From the NCBI RefSeq assembly GCF_900111825.1, contig NZ_FOJM01000008.1:62001-126000 (forward strand): 64,000 bases of DNA, written 5' to 3'. The position numbers and the translations under genes are program-made. Positions 17,849 to 27,147 of the stretch are shown here, one piece after another. The notes below the pieces were generated by a model, which was not told the origin of the DNA, made no database searches, and saw nothing but the letters and a program-made list of their open reading frames with translations. Every line of letters starts with the position of its first letter. Position 1 is the stretch's first letter. Source of the stretch: Pedobacter suwonensis (GTDB lineage Bacteria; Bacteroidota; Bacteroidia; Sphingobacteriales; Sphingobacteriaceae).

Positions 17849-19636
17849 TCAATTTTTTTCCCTGCGGGCTTTTCTTGCAGCTTTTCTGTCGGCCCTTTTT
17901 TGCTCCCTTATTTTTTTAGCTATTACTTTTTGCTGTTTTACAGGGTTCTTTTCAGGCACAATGCCGACACCTACAATATCCTTTATGCCTACAAACACGG
18001 TTTTCCACATCAGGTTAAAAAAGGAGGCAGAGTTGATCCTGGTATTCGTCATGCTGGCTGTTCTCGCTGCTTCGCCTTTTTGTGGATTTTCATCTTTAAC
18101 CAAAATGGTATTGGCCAGGAAAGACAAAAAGCCTTTTTCCTTAGTTCCCTCACCATCAATATTGTCTGATAGTAGCTTTACTTTCAGATTGGTGTACAGC
18201 ATGTTCATGGTACCTGTTGCCGATCTTAAATTTCCCTGGGCCTTAAAATCAACATGCTGTATGTTACCGCTTTCTATTTCTACCAAACCCAGTGCTTTGG
18301 ATAATGGATTTAAATTTTTCATGTCAAATTTACCCAAGCTACCGCTATAGGTAAAAGCGCCATTGTTATCGGTTAAGTTGAAATCGATGTTTACGTCCAG
18401 CCTGCCTGTACTCATTAAAAGTGTATTCAAATCCGCCAGCGCATGGTTATTTTTGCTCAATTGCGAACTGTCATTGGTCACATTTAAAATATTTCCGTTT
18501 AGTGCTTTAAAGGTTACTGCTCCGGTTTTTTTACTCGCGGGATTAAACTCGGCGTATTTAACATCAATTTTTTTCAGCCTTACCGTATCGATCAGTACAG
18601 GCATGTTTAGTCTCTTCAGCGCCATGTGTGGATAGTTGCGGCCTTTATCAAAACCTGGTGGCGGCGGCGATTCGCGGCTCATAAACACTTCAACGTTGGC
18701 GGGTCCAATCCTTAACGATTTGGCATATAATTTTTGGTCGGTATTCAGGCCAATAAAGTCTACGCCATTAAATTCTACCTGATCAAAGCTTAAATTATAT
18801 CGGTCTTTCTGGACCTTGTATTTTTTTGCAAAAGTTAGTTCATTATATAATGGTATAAGTTTAAATCCTTTAACCATTATCTTTTTCGATGAGGTAGAGC
18901 CTTTAACGGTATCTACTTTCATGGTGTACATTTTATCTTTCGTTACCGATTTATAACCTGCAATCTGGAATGATACATCTTTTGTATAGTAAAACCGTGT
19001 GGTATCATTTCCTGAGAGCGAATCCAGTAAAAAATCATTGATATTAATATCCAGGTGTTTGATCGAATTTTTGGTTTTTGTAGAAGCGGTTTTGTTGATG
19101 TAATCGAAATCTGCATCTACAATTTTGATGCTTTTTACGTGTACGGATCTAAAGTTTTGAGAAAGCTGTTCATAAAGTGATTTTTCGTCTTTTATACTGT
19201 CGGTTTTTTTGGTTACCTTATTAAAAGACATATTGATAGATGGTTTTTGTAAAAGGATTTCATTTACCTCGATGCGCTTTTTAAAGTAAGCGGTTAGTAT
19301 GCCAACACGGCTAATCTGTAGTTTCTTTAACCTGAGTTCGAAAACATGCGCAGGGGCCAGTTGTTTTTTCTTCAGGCTGTCAAAAACCGATTCATCTGGT
19401 ATTAGTGTAACATCGCGCAGGGCCATGCTGCCCGTAATCACGTTTAAGTTAATGCTTTTAAAATCTATCCGATATAGGTGATGGGAACCATTATAAACAC
19501 CGGCTTTAATTTTTTCAGTCAATATCGGCTTCCATCGGGCGCTTAGGAACATGGCACCAAATGCAACTATCAAAATCAATATGCCGAATATGCTTCCTAT
19601 CCAGGCCCAAATTTTACTTTTATGCTGCGCTGTCAT
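17849..19636 (-). CDS. AsmA-like single-pass envelope protein, paralogue 1
   Basis: The 595-residue protein has one membrane helix (about 8-30), a beta-rich extracytoplasmic body and a basic C-terminal tail (RADRKAARKARREK). It shares layout and motifs with the next gene downstream, including GFLSFLANTILVKDENP versus GFLSFLANALIIKSENP. The pair therefore arose by tandem duplication, though divergence is considerable. The family resembles AsmA-type lipid-transport or outer-membrane-biogenesis proteins in architecture only, and a profile search would be needed to confirm. Upstream lies the tandem-repeat region. Confidence 0.6.
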   Translation of the reverse strand: MTAQHKSKIWAWIGSIFGILILIVAFGAMFLSARWKPILTEKIKAGVYNGSHHLYRIDFKSINLNVITGSMALRDVTLIPDESVFDSLKKKQLAPAHVFELRLKKLQISRVGILTAYFKKRIEVNEILLQKPSINMSFNKVTKKTDSIKDEKSLYEQLSQNFRSVHVKSIKIVDADFDYINKTASTKTKNSIKHLDININDFLLDSLSGNDTTRFYYTKDVSFQIAGYKSVTKDKMYTMKVDTVKGSTSSKKIMVKGFKLIPLYNELTFAKKYKVQKDRYNLSFDQVEFNGVDFIGLNTDQKLYAKSLRIGPANVEVFMSRESPPPPGFDKGRNYPHMALKRLNMPVLIDTVRLKKIDVKYAEFNPASKKTGAVTFKALNGNILNVTNDSSQLSKNNHALADLNTLLMSTGRLDVNIDFNLTDNNGAFTYSGSLGKFDMKNLNPLSKALGLVEIESGNIQHVDFKAQGNLRSATGTMNMLYTNLKVKLLSDNIDGEGTKEKGFLSFLANTILVKDENPQKGEAARTASMTNTRINSASFFNLMWKTVFVGIKDIVGVGIVPEKNPVKQQKVIAKKIREQKRADRKAARKARREKN

Positions 19637-19741
19637 TTATTGTGGCTTATCGATACGTAACAGCTGGGAGCGCGAAAGGTTTTTTCTTGTTAAGATCCAA
19701 AGGAAAAAGATAAAGTGGAATGTTCCTTATTAAATGGTTTT

Positions 19742-20570
19742 GAAGCGCAAGTATCGCGTAAGTAACATCGTTTGTTCCTTTGCTTCGCTTGTACGCTTTG
19801 GCCGTCGTACCTCCCGGCCTGCAGGGTACCGCTTCGCCAAGGGCTAAGATCGTTAGGGCAGTGGAAGGGAAACCCGTCATAGTAGCAGGGGCAGTTGTTA
19901 GCTAAACCCGACCGTAGCGGGATGCCACAATTTTTTCAATTGGGGCAGAAGCGGGGGCGGGGCTGCATTCTGCGATTGACACCGAAGCCTCCATTTCCAA
20001 AAATATTTTATTCGTTTCATTAGAGACTATTACTTTTTTTGAAGCGCAAGGATCGTAAGCAACATCGATTGTTCCTTTGCTACGCTTTTACGCTTTGGCC
20101 GTCGTACCTCCCGGCCTTCAGGATACCGCTTCGCCAAGGGCTAGGATCGCTGGGGGCAGTGGAGGGGAAACCCGTCATAGTAGCGAGGGCAGCTGTTAGC
20201 TAAACCCGACCGTAGCGGATGCCACAATTTTTTCAATTGGGGCAGAAGAGGGGGCGGGGCTGCAGTCTTCGATTGACACCGAAGCCTCCATTTCCAAAAA
20301 TATTTTATTCGTTTCATTAGAGGCTATCAATTTTTTGAAGCGCAAGGACTATGTAAGCAACATCGTTTGTTCCTTTGCTTATACGCTTTGGCCGTCGTAC
20401 CTCTCGGCCTTCAGGGTACCGCTTCGCCAAGGGCTAGGATCGTTTGGGCAGTGGTTTAAAATTTTTCATAGGAGCAGAAGCGGGGCTGCATCCTGCCATT
20501 GACCTCGAAGCCGCCATTTCCAAAAAACACACGCTAACGCGTTTTATCAGAAATTATCAATTTTTTTATG
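19742..20570. repeat. Three tandem repeats of about 297 bp
   Basis: Units start with GAAGCGCAAG at 19742, 20041 and 20337 (lengths 299 and 296; the third is internally deleted and ends near 20570). Shared blocks are CGCTTTGGCCGTCGTACCTC, TACCGCTTCGCCAAGGGCTA, GCTAAACCCGACCGTAGCGG, GCGGGGCTGCA and CCATTTCCAAAAA. The units look more GC-rich than the surroundings. No believable gene lies inside: the longest minus-strand frame (19647-19880) is not conserved between units. A shorter related copy is at 34639-34742. The whole gap from 19637 to 20702 otherwise holds only the miaB promoter. Confidence 0.85.
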
Positions 20571-20645
20571 CTTGGTAGCGGATTATAATCCCGACCGGCC
20601 TGTTCTTCATAATCGTACTGTAAGAATTTAAACTAAATATGTCAA

Positions 20646-20678
20646 ATTGTCACTTTTAATTTTATTTATGTATTTTTG
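20646..20678 (+). promoter_or_regulatory. Candidate miaB promoter
   Basis: TATTTTTG at 20671-20678 is a full match to the -7 element TAnnTTTG. ATTG at 20646-20649, 21 bp upstream, is a plausible -33 element. The start codon is 24 bp downstream. Confidence 0.6.
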
Positions 20679-20702
20679 CAATCCCCAAAATGTTTTTAAA
20701 TA

Positions 20703-22118
20703 ATGATTGATTTACAAGTACAGGATAAAACGCATGATGAAGCCAGACAAGGTGAAGCTTTAATTTTAGATACACCGGTTAAAGCTGATGCCCGTAAATT
20801 ATATATCGAAAGTTACGGTTGTGCCATGAATTTTGCTGATAGCGAAATCGTGGCCTCTATTTTATCGGAAACTGGATTTGAAACCACAGGGGATTATCAC
20901 CAGGCTGATGTAATTTTTATCAATACTTGCTCTATCCGTGAAAATGCAGAAACCAGGGTCAGAAACCGGCTATCTCAGTTTGGTGTTGAGAAGCGCCGTA
21001 ACCCAAAATTAATTGTTGGGGTTTTGGGCTGCATGGCCGAGCGTTTGAAATCTAAATTTCTGGAAGAGGAACGTTTGGTTGATGTAGTGGTTGGGCCAGA
21101 TGCTTACCGCGATCTGCCTAACTTAATTGAGCAGGTAGAAAGCGGGCACAAAGCTGTAAACGTTTTATTATCGCGTGAAGAAACTTATGCTGATATCAGT
21201 CCGGTTCGGTTAAACAGCAACGGAATAACCGCTTTTATTTCCATTACCCGTGGTTGTAATAATATGTGTTCTTTCTGCGTGGTGCCTTTTACCCGTGGCC
21301 GCGAACGTAGCCGTGATGCGCATTCTATTGTAGAAGAAGCAAAGGCCTTATTTGAGGCAGGTTACCGGGAGGTTACGCTTTTAGGCCAAAATGTAGATTC
21401 TTATACCTGGACCTCGGAAGATGGCACTGAAACGGTTAATTTTGCACAGCTTTTGGAGCAAACGGCATTGGTTAGTCCGGATTTAAGGGTGCGTTTCTCT
21501 ACTTCACATCCAAAAGATATTACCGATGAGGTTTTATATACCATTGCCAAATACGATAATATCTGTAACTATATCCACTTGCCTGTTCAATCGGGAAATA
21601 CCCGCATATTGGAACTCATGAACAGAACTTACACCCGCGAATGGTATATCAATCGTATTGATGCCATCCGCAACATTATTCCGGGTTGTGCAATTTCTAC
21701 TGATATCATTGCCGGTTTTTGTACAGAGACGGAAGAAGAGCACCAGGAAACCCTTAGCATGATGGATTATGTGCAATATGATTTTGCTTATAATTTCACC
21801 TACTCTGAAAGACCGGGGACTTTAGCCGCCCGTAAACTGGAAGATGATATTCCGGAAGAAGTGAAAAAACGCCGTCTGGCCGAAATTTTAGCCAAACAAC
21901 AGGCACATTCATTAATGCGTTTGCAAGAATGGGTAGGGAAAACCATTCGGGTTTTGATTGAAGGAACTTCAAAAAAATCTGATCTGGATTATTGCGGAAG
22001 GGGAGATAGCGGAGCAATGGCCATTTTTCCTGCCATTGAAGGCGTTAAACCAGGTGATTATGCAAATGTATATATCGAAAAATGTACATCTGCTACGTTA
22101 ATCGGTAAAATAGTCTAA
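20703..22118 (+). CDS. miaB: tRNA-2-methylthio-N6-dimethylallyladenosine synthase
   Basis: MiaB adds the methylthio group to i6A37 of tRNAs. The 471-residue protein has the N-terminal UPF0004 cluster cysteines C40, C76 and C110, the radical-SAM motif CNNMCSFC (C185, C189, C192), and a C-terminal TRAM domain from about 400. The signatures [12 protein letters not shown] and [12 protein letters not shown] distinguish MiaB from RimO and MtaB. The length is usual. It is followed after 71 bp by a sigma-54 activator and the lptE-secG genes. Confidence 0.96.
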   Translation: MIDLQVQDKTHDEARQGEALILDTPVKADARKLYIESYGCAMNFADSEIVASILSETGFETTGDYHQADVIFINTCSIRENAETRVRNRLSQFGVEKRRNPKLIVGVLGCMAERLKSKFLEEERLVDVVVGPDAYRDLPNLIEQVESGHKAVNVLLSREETYADISPVRLNSNGITAFISITRGCNNMCSFCVVPFTRGRERSRDAHSIVEEAKALFEAGYREVTLLGQNVDSYTWTSEDGTETVNFAQLLEQTALVSPDLRVRFSTSHPKDITDEVLYTIAKYDNICNYIHLPVQSGNTRILELMNRTYTREWYINRIDAIRNIIPGCAISTDIIAGFCTETEEEHQETLSMMDYVQYDFAYNFTYSERPGTLAARKLEDDIPEEVKKRRLAEILAKQQAHSLMRLQEWVGKTIRVLIEGTSKKSDLDYCGRGDSGAMAIFPAIEGVKPGDYANVYIEKCTSATLIGKIV

Positions 22119-22189
22119 AAAAGGTGAAGGGTGGAAGGTTTAAGGGCGTAAGGTCTCATATCTTATATCTCAATACTCAAATCTAAAGA

Positions 22190-23437
22190 ATGGATACACA
22201 AAATATTAAGCAGCGTTTCGGTATTATTGGTAACTCGCCATTATTAAACCGTGCCATAGATATAGCAAGCCAGGTAGCACCAACTGATATGTCGGTGTTA
22301 ATCACCGGCGAAAGTGGTAGCGGTAAAGAGGTGTTCTCGCAGATTATCCATCAAATGAGTGCGCGTAAGCATGGTACTTTTATCGCGGTAAACTGCGGTG
22401 CCATCCCCGAGGGCACAATAGATTCTGAACTTTTTGGTCATGAAAAAGGATCGTTTACCGGTGCGCATGAAGCCCGTAAAGGATATTTTGAGGTGGCCAA
22501 TGGCGGAACCATCTTTTTAGACGAGGTTGCGGAGCTGCCTTTAGGTACACAGGCCCGTTTATTGCGTATTTTAGAAAGCGGCGAATACTTACGGGTAGGT
22601 TCTTCTAAAGTGCAGAAAACAGATGTTCGCATCATCGCTGCCACTAATGTGGATGTATACAACCGCGTTAAAAATGGAAAGTTCCGTGAGGATTTATATT
22701 ACAGGTTAAATACAGTTCCATTGCGCATACCGGCTTTGCAGGAACGTAAGGAAGATATTTACTTATTATTCAGAAAATTTGCAGCTGATTTTAGCGACAA
22801 ATACCGTAGCCCGGCATTACACCTGGAGCCGGATGCCATTCAGGTCTTAACCAATTACAGCTGGCCGGGTAATGTCCGGCAGTTAAAGAACATTGCTGAG
22901 CAGATCTGTGTGTTAGAAAAAGATCGGAATGTAAGTGGCCAGGCCATTTTGAACTATATCCCGAACGAAGCCGGCAGTAATTTGCCAATGGCAATCAATT
23001 CGCAATCCAAAGAAGATTTTACAGAAAGAGATATTCTGTATAAGGTTCTTTTTGATATGAAAAAGGATATGGTTGAGCTTAAAAAATTGGTTGCCGAAAT
23101 TATTCAGCATGGTGGAAACACTGCATCGGTTTTGGCAGATAACCCGCAGTATATCAATCAGCTGTACCGTGATGTAGAATTGCCTGTCGGACAAGAGCAT
23201 GCCTTTACCATTCAGCATCCTGCACCAGGCAATAGCAACGTAAACAACAATAATAACGCTGATTATTTTGCACACGACGCCGAAGAGGTAGAAGAGTCTT
23301 TGTCGCTGGTGGATAAAGAATCAGACCTGATTAAAAAAGCGTTAAAAAAACATAAGGGTAAACGTAAGTTTGCTGCACAGGAATTGGGTATTTCAGAACG
23401 GACCTTGTATAGGAAGATCAAGGAATTAAACCTGTAA
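22190..23437 (+). CDS. Sigma-54-interacting AAA+ transcriptional activator
   Basis: The 415-residue protein has an AAA+ domain from its N-terminus: Walker A GESGSGKE (40-47), the sigma-54 contact loop GSFTGA (87-92, standard GAFTGA with A to S), and Walker B GGTIFLDEVAEL (105-116). A linker and a C-terminal Fis-type helix-turn-helix (KGKRKFAAQELGISERTLYRKIKEL) follow. It lacks an N-terminal receiver or ligand domain, so activity would depend on expression or a partner. Asn-rich residues lie near 348-354. This gene-lptE-TPR-secG order is probably one operon. Confidence 0.93.
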   Translation: MDTQNIKQRFGIIGNSPLLNRAIDIASQVAPTDMSVLITGESGSGKEVFSQIIHQMSARKHGTFIAVNCGAIPEGTIDSELFGHEKGSFTGAHEARKGYFEVANGGTIFLDEVAELPLGTQARLLRILESGEYLRVGSSKVQKTDVRIIAATNVDVYNRVKNGKFREDLYYRLNTVPLRIPALQERKEDIYLLFRKFAADFSDKYRSPALHLEPDAIQVLTNYSWPGNVRQLKNIAEQICVLEKDRNVSGQAILNYIPNEAGSNLPMAINSQSKEDFTERDILYKVLFDMKKDMVELKKLVAEIIQHGGNTASVLADNPQYINQLYRDVELPVGQEHAFTIQHPAPGNSNVNNNNNADYFAHDAEEVEESLSLVDKESDLIKKALKKHKGKRKFAAQELGISERTLYRKIKELNL

Positions 23438-23500
23438 TTAATCGCTTGTGTAAGTTTTCTCTAAAGCACGTTTCTCAAAAAACAGACAACTTTTTCGGTA

Positions 23501-24016
23501 ATGATGAAAATTAAAATATTTGCTTTAATACTACTTACGTCGGTTTTTAGCGCGTGCTCTTATAAATTCAGTGGAGCATCTACAACAGGATTAAAAACGG
23601 TGGTTGTTCGGGTATTTGAAAATAACGCGCCTTTAGTGGTACCAACTTTAAGTAACCAGATTACGGAATCGTTAAAAAGCCGGATCCGTAACCAGACCAA
23701 ACTGATTATTTCTCCGACAGGTGAGGGAGACGCATCCTTTGAAGGCAGGATAACAGGTTATGATATTAAACCGGTTGCACTTCAAAATAGTGCCACGCCT
23801 ACTGCAGGTGCAAACAGATTAACCATTACCGTTTCTGTAAAATATAAGAATAATATAAAAGAGCACGAAAAAGAGAGTTTTGAAGAGAGCTTTACCAAAT
23901 ATTTTGATTTTCCGGTTAACGGGGCACCCATCCAAACCTTATTGCCAGGAGCTATCGAAAATATCAACAAACAATTATCAGAAGATATTTTTAACCGTGC
24001 ATTTGCACAGTGGTAA
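23501..24016 (+). CDS. lptE: LptE-family LPS-assembly lipoprotein
   Basis: The 171-residue protein has a lipoprotein signal ending LLTSVFSAC, with the lipid-modified cysteine at residue 19, followed by SYKFSGAST, the typical Bacteroidota LptE start. LptE plugs the LptD barrel to place lipopolysaccharide on the outer surface. Sequence conservation is low in this family, so the call rests on the N-terminus, the length and the neighbourhood (sigma-54 activator before, TPR-like and secG after), which recurs in this phylum as far as I know. Confidence 0.82.
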   Translation: MMKIKIFALILLTSVFSACSYKFSGASTTGLKTVVVRVFENNAPLVVPTLSNQITESLKSRIRNQTKLIISPTGEGDASFEGRITGYDIKPVALQNSATPTAGANRLTITVSVKYKNNIKEHEKESFEESFTKYFDFPVNGAPIQTLLPGAIENINKQLSEDIFNRAFAQW

Positions 24017-24090
24017 ATAAAGCAGCACTCGAAAAGACAAATTTTTCAAAACCCGTTTACATTTTTTTAACTTAGCGGCAAACCCCGATA

Positions 24091-25152
24091 ATGGATAACA
24101 AAAGGCTACTGGCAGATTTAATTGCGCAACCTGGAAAGGTTAGGCCAGAGCATGCATCCATGTTACAGGAGATGGTTCGGCAATTTCCATATGCACAACC
24201 CATTCATTTACTTTTAGCCAAGGCCAATGCCTCATTTATTCCAAAGGCCGCATTATATGGTCAGGGACACGTATTGTTTCATGTACTTAATATGGTTCCG
24301 GTTGAAGAGGCAGGACTGGAAGAGAAAGCTGATATTGATGTTCCGGTTACCGAACCTAAGCAAGATGAGCAGGAAGTTTTAACGCAGGCAACTGAATTTA
24401 CTGATAGCATATTAGTTGCAAATCAGGAGGTAAATATAGAAACACCGGACAACCTGCCAGGTACGCACAGGCATTTGATGGATTTGCCATCAGATAACGA
24501 TTCTTTTATCGAAAGTGTGTCGGCTATTGATTTTTTTGCCTTTGAGCAGAAATTAAGTACCGATGTAGTCGGCGCTGCGCCGGAAATTGAAACGGTAGTA
24601 CCAGATGAGCCGGAAAGGAATTTTGTTTCTCAGTATAATGATGATAAGCTTCCATATACTTTTTTATGGTGGTTGGCTAAAACCCGTAAAGAGCATGAGC
24701 AGATTTTTCAGCCTTATGCACACCCTAATGCTACTCATAATAATAACAAACCGCAGCCGCAAAATAAGCCAAATCAGGGAGGTGCTGAATTCCAGCAACA
24801 GTATGTAGAGCACATTTTTCATATTCAAACCCCATTTGAGGTAGCCGATCATTTGGCTGAATATCCTGCTGCTGAAGTTAAAGATGCAAAGGGCGCCAAA
24901 ATTATTGAGAAATTCTTAAAAGAAGATCCAACCATCAAGCCGCCTAAGCCCGAACAGATTGATAATGAAAATAAGGCCAAGAAAAGTGCAGAGGACAATT
25001 ATGACCTTGTTTCAGAGACTTTAGCTAAAATTTATATCGAGCAAATGCTTTATCACAAAGCCATAGATACTTATAAAAAATTAAGTTTGAAATATCCGGA
25101 AAAAAGCCGTTACTTTGCCGACCTTATCCAATCTATAGAAAAGAAATTTTAA
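24091..25152 (+). CDS. Conserved protein with C-terminal TPR-like repeat
   Basis: The 353-residue soluble protein has no signal peptide. The N-terminal 65 residues are helical (a segment containing FPYAQPIHLLLAKA), the middle is long, acidic and low-complexity (about 75-240, with NNNKPQPQNKPNQ), and the C-terminus (about 300-350) contains LAKIYIEQMLYHKAIDTYKK, a tetratricopeptide-like helix pair. Function is unknown. It lies between lptE and secG with a 14-bp gap to secG, so it may assist envelope export, which is inference only. Confidence 0.75.
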   Translation: MDNKRLLADLIAQPGKVRPEHASMLQEMVRQFPYAQPIHLLLAKANASFIPKAALYGQGHVLFHVLNMVPVEEAGLEEKADIDVPVTEPKQDEQEVLTQATEFTDSILVANQEVNIETPDNLPGTHRHLMDLPSDNDSFIESVSAIDFFAFEQKLSTDVVGAAPEIETVVPDEPERNFVSQYNDDKLPYTFLWWLAKTRKEHEQIFQPYAHPNATHNNNKPQPQNKPNQGGAEFQQQYVEHIFHIQTPFEVADHLAEYPAAEVKDAKGAKIIEKFLKEDPTIKPPKPEQIDNENKAKKSAEDNYDLVSETLAKIYIEQMLYHKAIDTYKKLSLKYPEKSRYFADLIQSIEKKF

Positions 25153-25166
25153 AATATAATATTACC

Positions 25167-25529
25167 ATGGTAACCTTTTTAATCATTTTATTAATTATTG
25201 CGTGTGTAGCCTTAGGCTTATTTGTTTTGGTACAAAATCCTAAAGGTGGCGGTTTAGCTACAGGCGGTGGGACCAGTAACATGTTTGGTGTACAACGTAC
25301 TGGCGATGTTTTGGAAAAAGGATCGTGGGTACTGTTGACCCTGATTGTGGTGTTAACCCTGGCCGTTACTACAATTGCCAAAACCAGCGGTGGCAGTGCT
25401 GCCGTAGGAAACTCAGCTATTCAGGAGCGTTTAGATAAAACACCATCACCTTCTCCAATCGGTGGCAATTTAAACAGCACTCAACCGGCAACTTCAACTC
25501 CGGCTAAAACCGACTCGACTAAGAAATAG
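25167..25529 (+). CDS. secG: Preprotein translocase subunit SecG
   Basis: The 120-residue protein has two membrane helices (about 3-20 and 51-70) joined by the conserved loop VQNPKGGGLATGGG, including the PKG-Gly motif of SecG. A Ser/Thr/Pro-rich tail follows (about 85-120), longer than in Proteobacteria but usual in Bacteroidota. SecG supports protein translocation with SecYE. It is the last gene of the miaB-side cluster and is followed by an intrinsic terminator. Confidence 0.95.
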   Translation: MVTFLIILLIIACVALGLFVLVQNPKGGGLATGGGTSNMFGVQRTGDVLEKGSWVLLTLIVVLTLAVTTIAKTSGGSAAVGNSAIQERLDKTPSPSPIGGNLNSTQPATSTPAKTDSTKK

Positions 25530-25551
25530 GTAATACTTATCCATATTTTAC

Positions 25552-25581
25552 AAAGCTTTCCTCAAAAGGGAAAGCTTTTTG
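25552..25581 (+). terminator. Intrinsic terminator after secG
   Basis: AAAGCTTTCC pairs with GGAAAGCTTT around a loop of about 7 nt, followed by a T-run. It lies 22 bp after the stop. Confidence 0.85.
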
Positions 25582-25859
25582 CATTTTAATGGTGCTGTTT
25601 CATAGATATAGATTGTCATCCAGAAGAATAAGTTATTGTATAAAAAATATAAATGACATTAGCATTAATGGGAATAAACCTCTCCGCAATGACGACTTTT
25701 TAGGGAGTCTGTCAATGATAGCCTGTCGAAGAAACTGTTAAATGTCATGCAAAAGCGTTTCGGCAAGCTCGAAGTAACAAGTTCGAATGGAATCACAACT
25801 TATGGTACAGCCTATTGTGTTTTTAGAATTCCGTAAAATGAATGAATAGCCTCTGCCTC
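25582..25859. other. Intergenic stretch with decayed repeat fragments
   Basis: No gene is supported between the secG terminator and the kinase promoter. Pieces resemble the dispersed intergenic repeat seen at 35873-35957, for example CGCAATGACG near 25686, and a phrase around CAAGCTCGAAGTAACAAG near 25770. These look like remnants of intergenic palindromes rather than coding sequence. Confidence 0.5.
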
Positions 25860-25877
25860 TTAACACACATTTAACAT
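25860..25877 (+). promoter_or_regulatory. Candidate Pho box before the PhoR-like kinase
   Basis: TTAACA occurs at 25860-25865 and 25871-25876, direct repeats one helical turn (11 bp) apart. This is the geometry of the PhoP/PhoB box (B. subtilis consensus TT-A/T/C-A-C/T-A with about 5-bp spacing). A weak -7-like TAAATTG lies at 25887-25893, 5 bp before the start codon, so the actual transcription start is unclear. The same arrangement precedes the phosphate-transport genes. Confidence 0.5.
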
Positions 25878-25897
25878 AAAAAGCTTTAAATTGCCGC

Positions 25898-26923
25898 ATG
25901 AAATTAAGTGTGCTGGTTTTATTTACTGCGCTTGCTGTAGGCCTTTCTATAGGAATGGTTAATTTTTACTTTCAGCATAGCCTGTATTATATGGCCATTT
26001 CTTTTGGCGTATCGTTTTTGTGTAGTTTTTTAGTTTTTTATTATCTGCTGGAGAAATACATTTACACTAAAATTAAACTCATCTACAAACTAATCCATAA
26101 CCTTAAACTGGGCAAAGATTTAAAAGATGCGCTTGGTGAGTATGTGAGTTCCGATCCGATTAATGATGTAGAGCAGGAAGTAAAGGAATGGGCAGGCGCA
26201 AAGAAAAAAGAAATCGATTTATTAAAAAAACAAGAGCAGTTTAGAAGAGAGTTTCTTTCGAATGTTTCGCATGAGTTTAAAACCCCGCTTTTTGCCATTC
26301 AAGGTTATATCGAAACTTTACAGGATTGCCTTGTAGATGATCCCGATCAGGCCGTTTTATTTCTGAAGAAAGCAGAGAACAATGTAGAAAGATTGAGTTA
26401 TCTGATTAATGATCTGGATGTTATTTCAAAGCTGGAAACGGGAGAGTCGCCAATTAACTTCCAAAAATTCGATTTTGTACAACTGGCGAAAGAGGTAATG
26501 GAAAACCTTGAAGACCGTGCCAAAGCAAAAAAAATTAAACTGTTTTTTAAAGAAAAGTATACTGCCATCACACCGGTTTCTGCTGACCGCGAGAAGATCA
26601 GGCAGGTGTTGATTAACTTAATGGTCAATAGCATTAAGTATGGTATTGATGGAGGTGAAACCGCCATTAAAATTTTCGAGCTGCATGACCAGGTTTTGAT
26701 CGAAGTAACCGATAATGGTATTGGTATAGAAGAAAAACACCTATCGCGCCTGTTTGAACGTTTTTACCGCATTGATACCCACCGGGCGAGAGAAGTTGGC
26801 GGTACCGGTTTAGGTCTGGCTATTGTAAAACATATTTTGGAAGCTCACCAACAAACCATTTCGGTGAGAAGTACGCCAGGTATTGGAACCACCTTTGCCT
26901 TTACATTACAAAAGGGCGGGTAG
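25898..26923 (+). CDS. PhoR-like sensor histidine kinase
   Basis: The 341-residue protein has two closely spaced N-terminal membrane helices (about 3-20 and 31-50) with almost no periplasmic loop, a short linker, H-box [17 protein letters not shown] (H125), and a HATPase with G1 DNGIGI and G2 GGTGLGLAI. The minimal sensor region resembles PhoR-type kinases that take their signal from membrane or transport partners. It sits 224 bp upstream of the DUF47-PiT phosphate genes, and both carry matching candidate Pho boxes. No response regulator is adjacent, so its partner is elsewhere. Confidence 0.88.
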   Translation: MKLSVLVLFTALAVGLSIGMVNFYFQHSLYYMAISFGVSFLCSFLVFYYLLEKYIYTKIKLIYKLIHNLKLGKDLKDALGEYVSSDPINDVEQEVKEWAGAKKKEIDLLKKQEQFRREFLSNVSHEFKTPLFAIQGYIETLQDCLVDDPDQAVLFLKKAENNVERLSYLINDLDVISKLETGESPINFQKFDFVQLAKEVMENLEDRAKAKKIKLFFKEKYTAITPVSADREKIRQVLINLMVNSIKYGIDGGETAIKIFELHDQVLIEVTDNGIGIEEKHLSRLFERFYRIDTHRAREVGGTGLGLAIVKHILEAHQQTISVRSTPGIGTTFAFTLQKGG

Positions 26924-26982
26924 ATTTAGCATCCTTTTATTTCGATAACTGATGATAGAGGGGCAAAATGCGCATGTAATAG

Positions 26983-27027
26983 CTCGCTGATGGCTTAAAT
27001 GTTGTTTAATTATTCATGATCAGCGAG
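26983..27027 (+). other. Hairpin after the PhoR-like kinase
   Basis: CTCGCTGAT (26983-26991) and ATCAGCGAG (27019-27027) form a perfect 9-bp stem with a 27-nt loop. No T-run follows, so it may be a weak terminator or an mRNA-stabilising structure. Confidence 0.4.
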
Positions 27028-27094
27028 TTAAAAGCTACACAAACAAGCTACCTCGGCAGAAACAATGTTGTAATTCGTTAATATAATTAATAAA

Positions 27095-27128
27095 TTAACA
27101 TTAACTTAACATTGGGCTTGTAGCTTTG
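27095..27128 (+). promoter_or_regulatory. Candidate Pho box and promoter before DUF47-PiT
   Basis: Direct repeats TTAACAT at 27095-27101 and 27106-27112 (11-bp period) end 8 bp before TAGCTTTG (27121-27128), a full -7 match. The repeats occupy the -33 region, as expected for an activator that replaces -33 contacts. The start codon is 20 bp beyond the -7 element. Confidence 0.55.
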
Positions 27129-27147
27129 CAACATATTAAAAATTAAC

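Noticed and set aside
19647-19880. A 77-residue minus-strand frame in the tandem-repeat region.
   Set aside because: It covers only part of repeat unit 1 and is not kept open in units 2 and 3.
19742-20570. CRISPR array.
   Set aside because: Units are about 297 bp with no unique spacers and no cas genes nearby.
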